Assembly: GCA_910589055.1 (NCBI GenBank)
Contig: CAJURN010000019.1
Span: 7,960 to 62,323 of the forward strand
Direction: 5' to 3'
From: an uncultured Muribaculaceae bacterium
Lineage (GTDB): Bacteria; Bacteroidota; Bacteroidia; Bacteroidales; Muribaculaceae
Length of the DNA: 54,364 nucleotides
Position 1 is the first letter of the stretch, and every line of letters begins with the position of its first letter. The notes beneath the pieces are model-generated. The model saw only the letters and a program-made list of their open reading frames with translations, ran no database searches and was not told the DNA's origin. The position numbers and the translations under genes were made by a program. Below are positions 51,411 through 54,364 of the stretch, one piece after another.

Positions 51411-53234
51411 GTGGCACGACACGAAAAATCAGCTGAATTAAAGGAAAAGATTTCCATTCTTCCCGACACCCCCGGCGTGTATACTTATTACGACGCCGAG
51501 GGAACGGTCATATACGTAGGTAAGGCCAAGAATCTCAAGCGCCGTGTTTCGTCCTACTTCAACCGCACCCACGACAGCCTGCGCACCAATCTGCTGGTGC
51601 GTGCGATTGCCGATATGAGTTATATCGTGGTGCCCACCGAGCAGGATGCGCTCAACCTCGAGAACTCCATGATAAAGGAGTATCAGCCGCGCTACAACGT
51701 GCTCCTTAAGGACGATAAATCCTACCCTTGGATTGTGGTGACGAATGAGATGTATCCGCGCGTATTTCTTACCCGCCAGCATATCAAGGACGGCTCGAAA
51801 TACTATGGCCCGTACACCAACACGGGCGTGGCCCGCACTGTGCTCGATCTGATACGCGAGCTGTATCCGATACGCACCTGCCGCCTTCCGCTCACCCCCG
51901 AATACATCGCCAAGGGCAAAGGTCACCTCTGCCTGCAATACCACATCAAGAAGTGCAAGGGCTGTTGTACGGGCGCTATCGACGAGAAAACTTATGCCGG
52001 ATATATCGAGCGTATCAAGCAGATTCTGCGCGGCGAGACGCAGGAACTCATGACGTATCTGAAGTCGGAAATGGAACGTCTTTCGATGGAATTACGCTTC
52101 GAGGAGGCGCAAGAACTCAAGGAAAGCTATAAACTGCTGGAAAATTACAGGTCGAAGAGCGTTATCGTGAGCCAGACCATAAACGATGTGGATGTGTTCG
52201 GTATGGATGATGACGGCGGCGACGTGTACATCAACTACATGCACGTGCGCCGCGGAGCTGTTGTGCGGAGCGTGACATTGCGCTACAAGCGGCGTCTCGA
52301 AGAGTCGCAGGCGCAGTTGCTCGCCTATGCCATGGATGAAATACGGGCTTCCTTAGGCGTGGTCTACGACGAGGTGATTGTGCCGTTCACCCCCGAGGTT
52401 GAGATGCCGGATGTGACCTTCACGATACCCCGCCGAGGCGACAAGGCAAAGCTGCTCGAAGTGTCGGTGCGCAACGCGCGTCAGAACAAAATCGACGCCC
52501 TCAAACACATGGAAAAGCACAATCCGGAGCAGCGTGTCGAGAAACTTATGGAGCGTATGAAAGCCGATTTCCGCCTGTCGGAATATCCGCGTCATATCGA
52601 GTGTTTCGACAACTCGAACATCCAGGGAACAAATCCTGTGGCTTCCTGCGTTGTGTTCCGCAACGGAAAACCGTCGAAAAAAGACTACCGCCATTTCAAC
52701 ATCAAGACCGTCGAGGGGCCTGATGATTTCGCGTCGATGAAAGAGGTTCTCACGCGCCGCTACACGCGTCTGATGCAGGAAGGTGAGGAATTGCCCCAGC
52801 TGATAGTTGTAGACGGCGGAAAAGGCCAGCTAAGCTCCGCTGTGGAGGCTTTGGAAGATATGGGACTGCGTGGAACAATCGCCGTTGTCGGCATAGCCAA
52901 GCGACTGGAGGAAATTTACTTCCCCGGCGACAGTATTCCGCTCTATATCGACAAAAATTCCGAAACCCTGCGCGTGGTGCAGCATCTGCGCGACGAGGCG
53001 CACCGCTTCGGCATCACCCACCACCGCAACCGCCGCAGCAAGTCGCAGATCACGAGCGAGCTCGACGGCATAAAAGGCATTGGAGAAAAGACCGCCGCAG
53101 CGCTCCTGCAACACTATAAGAGCGTGAAGCGCCTGCGGGAGGCGGATATTGATGATATTGCAGAAATCGTGGGTCCGGCCAAGGCTTCGCTTGTGTTCGG
53201 CGCCCTGCATCAGGAAGAATCAGAAGAATCATGA
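51411..53234 (+). CDS. uvrC: Excinuclease ABC subunit C
   Basis: 607 residues, nucleotide-excision repair nuclease making both incisions. GIY-YIG domain at the N-terminus (GVYTYYDAEGTVIYVGKAKNLKRR, about 22-45), UvrB-binding UVR motif with a short coiled coil (about 205-245), RNase H-like C-terminal nuclease (ECFDNSNIQGTNPVAS near 400) and a tandem helix-hairpin-helix end (LDGIKGIGEKTAAALLQHYKS near 547). The start is GTG 51411; no in-frame ATG gives the complete GIY-YIG domain. It overlaps dtd by four bases. Confidence 0.97.
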   Translation: MARHEKSAELKEKISILPDTPGVYTYYDAEGTVIYVGKAKNLKRRVSSYFNRTHDSLRTNLLVRAIADMSYIVVPTEQDALNLENSMIKEYQPRYNVLLKDDKSYPWIVVTNEMYPRVFLTRQHIKDGSKYYGPYTNTGVARTVLDLIRELYPIRTCRLPLTPEYIAKGKGHLCLQYHIKKCKGCCTGAIDEKTYAGYIERIKQILRGETQELMTYLKSEMERLSMELRFEEAQELKESYKLLENYRSKSVIVSQTINDVDVFGMDDDGGDVYINYMHVRRGAVVRSVTLRYKRRLEESQAQLLAYAMDEIRASLGVVYDEVIVPFTPEVEMPDVTFTIPRRGDKAKLLEVSVRNARQNKIDALKHMEKHNPEQRVEKLMERMKADFRLSEYPRHIECFDNSNIQGTNPVASCVVFRNGKPSKKDYRHFNIKTVEGPDDFASMKEVLTRRYTRLMQEGEELPQLIVVDGGKGQLSSAVEALEDMGLRGTIAVVGIAKRLEEIYFPGDSIPLYIDKNSETLRVVQHLRDEAHRFGITHHRNRRSKSQITSELDGIKGIGEKTAAALLQHYKSVKRLREADIDDIAEIVGPAKASLVFGALHQEESEES

Positions 53235-53683
53235 GAATAGTTATTCAGAGAGTCACCGGAGCAGAACTCCGGATTTCGGGCGAACTCATAAGTGCGATTG
53301 GCCCGGGCATGATGGTGCTTGTCGGTGTGGAGACCGGCGACACCGATGCCGATATGGAATGGATTGCCGAGAAACTTGTCGGACTACGGATTTTCAACGA
53401 CGACGGCGGTGTGATGAACCGTTCGGTCATCGAGGTTGACGGCGAGATTATGGCCGTGAGTCAGTTTACACTCACCGCCTCCACCCGCAAGGGCAAGCGC
53501 CCCTCATACATCCGCGCCGAGGCTCCCGCGCTTGCATCGCCGATGTACGACCGCTTCTGTCTCCGGCTCGAACAACTGATCGGACGCAAGGTTGCCCGCG
53601 GAGTTTTCGGAGCCGACATGCAGATTTCCCTCACCAACGACGGTCCGGTCACAATCATCATCGACTCTCGTCTGCGGGAATGA
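53231..53683 (+). CDS. dtd: D-aminoacyl-tRNA deacylase
   Basis: 150 residues, cytoplasmic proofreading enzyme that removes D-amino acids from mischarged tRNA. SQFTL (77-81) and NDGPVT (136-141, the Gly-cisPro motif at 138-139) form the chiral active site; both are intact. Coupled to uvrC by ATGA and followed by a terminator. Confidence 0.97.
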   Translation: MRIVIQRVTGAELRISGELISAIGPGMMVLVGVETGDTDADMEWIAEKLVGLRIFNDDGGVMNRSVIEVDGEIMAVSQFTLTASTRKGKRPSYIRAEAPALASPMYDRFCLRLEQLIGRKVARGVFGADMQISLTNDGPVTIIIDSRLRE

Positions 53684-53761
53684 AATCAGCTCTCCGAACC
53701 CCTGCGAGAGTAAAAAATTTCTGCATAACTTCCCAGATATTTATCGAAAATTCAAATCTCA

Positions 53762-53798
53762 AAGCCTTAAATCACGCAGGTTTAAGGCTTATTTTGTT
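53762..53798 (+). terminator. Terminator after uvrC-dtd
   Basis: AAGCCTTAAA (53762-53771) and TTTAAGGCTT (53781-53790) form a perfect 10-base stem with a 9-base loop, followed by ATTTTGTTGTT. Confidence 0.8.
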
Positions 53799-53910
53799 GT
53801 TAATCAGGGTGTTTTCCTTTGTTAGAATTTTCCGGAAAAATTTCGGAAATAGAAAAAACAGTATTGCCGCGGCTTAAAAGGCGTTACAGACACTTCGGCG
53901 TGCGGGAAAG

Positions 53911-54070
53911 GTGGGTGAAGGGTGAAGGGTGAAGGGTGAAGGGTGAAGGGTGAAGGGTGAAGGGTGAAGGGGGGAGTGTGAAAAGTGAAGAGAAATGCTT
54001 TTGCCGAAGGGACTATTATCTTCACTTGAAAAATTTATTTTTCAAAATTTCACCCTTCACTTTTCACCCA
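53911..54070. repeat. Heptamer intergenic element 5 with eight GGGTGAA units
   Basis: 53913-53968 is eight perfect tandem copies of GGGTGAA, followed by GTGAAAAGTGAAGAG. The opposite arm (about 54010-54070) reads TATTATCTTCACTT, TTTCACCCTTCACTTTTCACCC. A small hairpin (TTGAAAAAT/ATTTTTCAA) lies between. It fills much of the 506-base gap between dtd and the lipoprotein gene; no gene is seen there. Confidence 0.85.
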
Positions 54071-54177
54071 ACCTCAAAAGCAAATAATCTTTCCCCCCTT
54101 ACCCAAGCCCCGGCGCACTATTTTCTTGCCTTTTTACCATTTCACCTTTCTTACCTGATTTTTCAAAGAAAAATCCT

Positions 54178-54185
54178 TATCTTTA
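54178..54185 (+). promoter_or_regulatory. Possible -7 box TATCTTTA before the lipoprotein gene
   Basis: Seven of eight bases match TAnnTTTG, only four bases before the start codon, so the transcript would be leaderless or the true box is elsewhere. Confidence 0.35.
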
Positions 54186-54189
54186 CAAG

Positions 54190-54364
54190 ATGAAACGGAT
54201 TTGGGCTATACCGGCTATACTGGTGCTGCTTCTGATGCTCGGGGCATGCGGGCTGTCGCGTGCCGACCGTGAAGTTGAATCTGCTCTTGGCCGCGCCGAC
54301 TCGCTTATAGAGTCCCGTCCCGACTCCGCCCTCGCCATCCTCACCGCCATCGACCATTCCGCCA
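54190..54364 (+). CDS. Lipoprotein, probable TPR-type (3' end outside window)
   Basis: The first 58 residues are visible. MKRIWAIPAILVLLLMLGAC is a lipoprotein signal with lipobox LGAC (cysteine at 20). The following ADREVESALGRADSLIESRP and DSALAILTAIDHSA resemble the first repeats of Bacteroidales tetratricopeptide lipoproteins, which often continue into a membrane helix and a regulatory domain. The rest lies beyond the window. Confidence 0.75.
   Translation, partial: MKRIWAIPAILVLLLMLGACGLSRADREVESALGRADSLIESRPDSALAILTAIDHSA

Noticed and set aside
53822..54025. 67-residue minus-strand frame over the GGGTGAA array
   Set aside because: Translation of the heptamer repeat only.

Overview
The window looks like a chromosomal segment of a gut-type Bacteroidales bacterium, most plausibly the Muribaculaceae (S24-7) or a close relative. 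The reasons are GC-rich coding sequence with AT-rich gaps, promoters of the Bacteroidetes form (TTTG, 19-20 bases, TAnnTTTG) instead of sigma70 boxes, a dcw cluster with Bacteroidetes-style MraY, FtsW and PASTA-tailed FtsI, the gene order pdxJ-exbB-exbD-tonB, a DUF2723 giant membrane protein, and secreted proteins with type IX secretion (T9SS)-like C-terminal domains. The genus is inference; no rRNA or tRNA gene was seen.

Layout. 1-2512 (minus): a CLC-type anion transporter and an EamA exporter, preceded at the left edge by a tandem repeat. 2777-18888 (plus): a compact division and cell-wall cluster rsmH-ftsL-ftsI-murE-mraY-murD-ftsW-murG-murC-ftsQ-ftsA-ftsZ, followed by a translationally coupled sirtuin and a strong terminator. 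19060-21872 (minus): pdxJ-exbB-exbD-tonB. 21976-23981 (plus): a remnant of a CBS-domain protein, nadK and a YgjP-like metallopeptidase. 23958-29542 (minus): queG, a polysaccharide deacetylase and a 1279-residue DUF2723 protein. 30103-35053 (plus): a TolC/HlyD/two-permease efflux operon without an ATPase gene. 35220-43366 (minus): a subtilisin-like protease carrying a dockerin, coupled to a large protein with three cohesin-like domains and eight Big_2 Ig domains. 43723-46864 (minus): glycosyltransferase, nucleoside kinase and TPR protein. 47135-48135 (minus): a Panacea-type toxin-antitoxin pair. 48352-53683 (plus): ybeY, mnmG, apt, uvrC, dtd. A lipoprotein gene starts at 54190 and runs off the end.

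The most interesting material lies between genes. A dispersed element (copies at 1, 77, 2521 and 21932) carries a complete Bacteroidetes promoter whose -33 box sits inside a hairpin, so it behaves as a portable promoter. A second family of imperfect palindromes, built from degenerate GTGAAAG/GTGAAGG heptamers around loops of AATAGG/AATAAG units, occurs five times; it supplies a terminator and the last codons of at least two genes. A third related family uses AGGTTA/GGCAA units. A perfect 16-base parS (ParB-binding) sequence lies between mnmG and apt, suggesting this part of the chromosome is close to the replication origin.

Functionally the window combines envelope building (dcw cluster, nucleotide-sugar and glycosyl transfer, TonB energisation), secreted cell-surface proteins, drug or metabolite efflux, and core tRNA/DNA maintenance.
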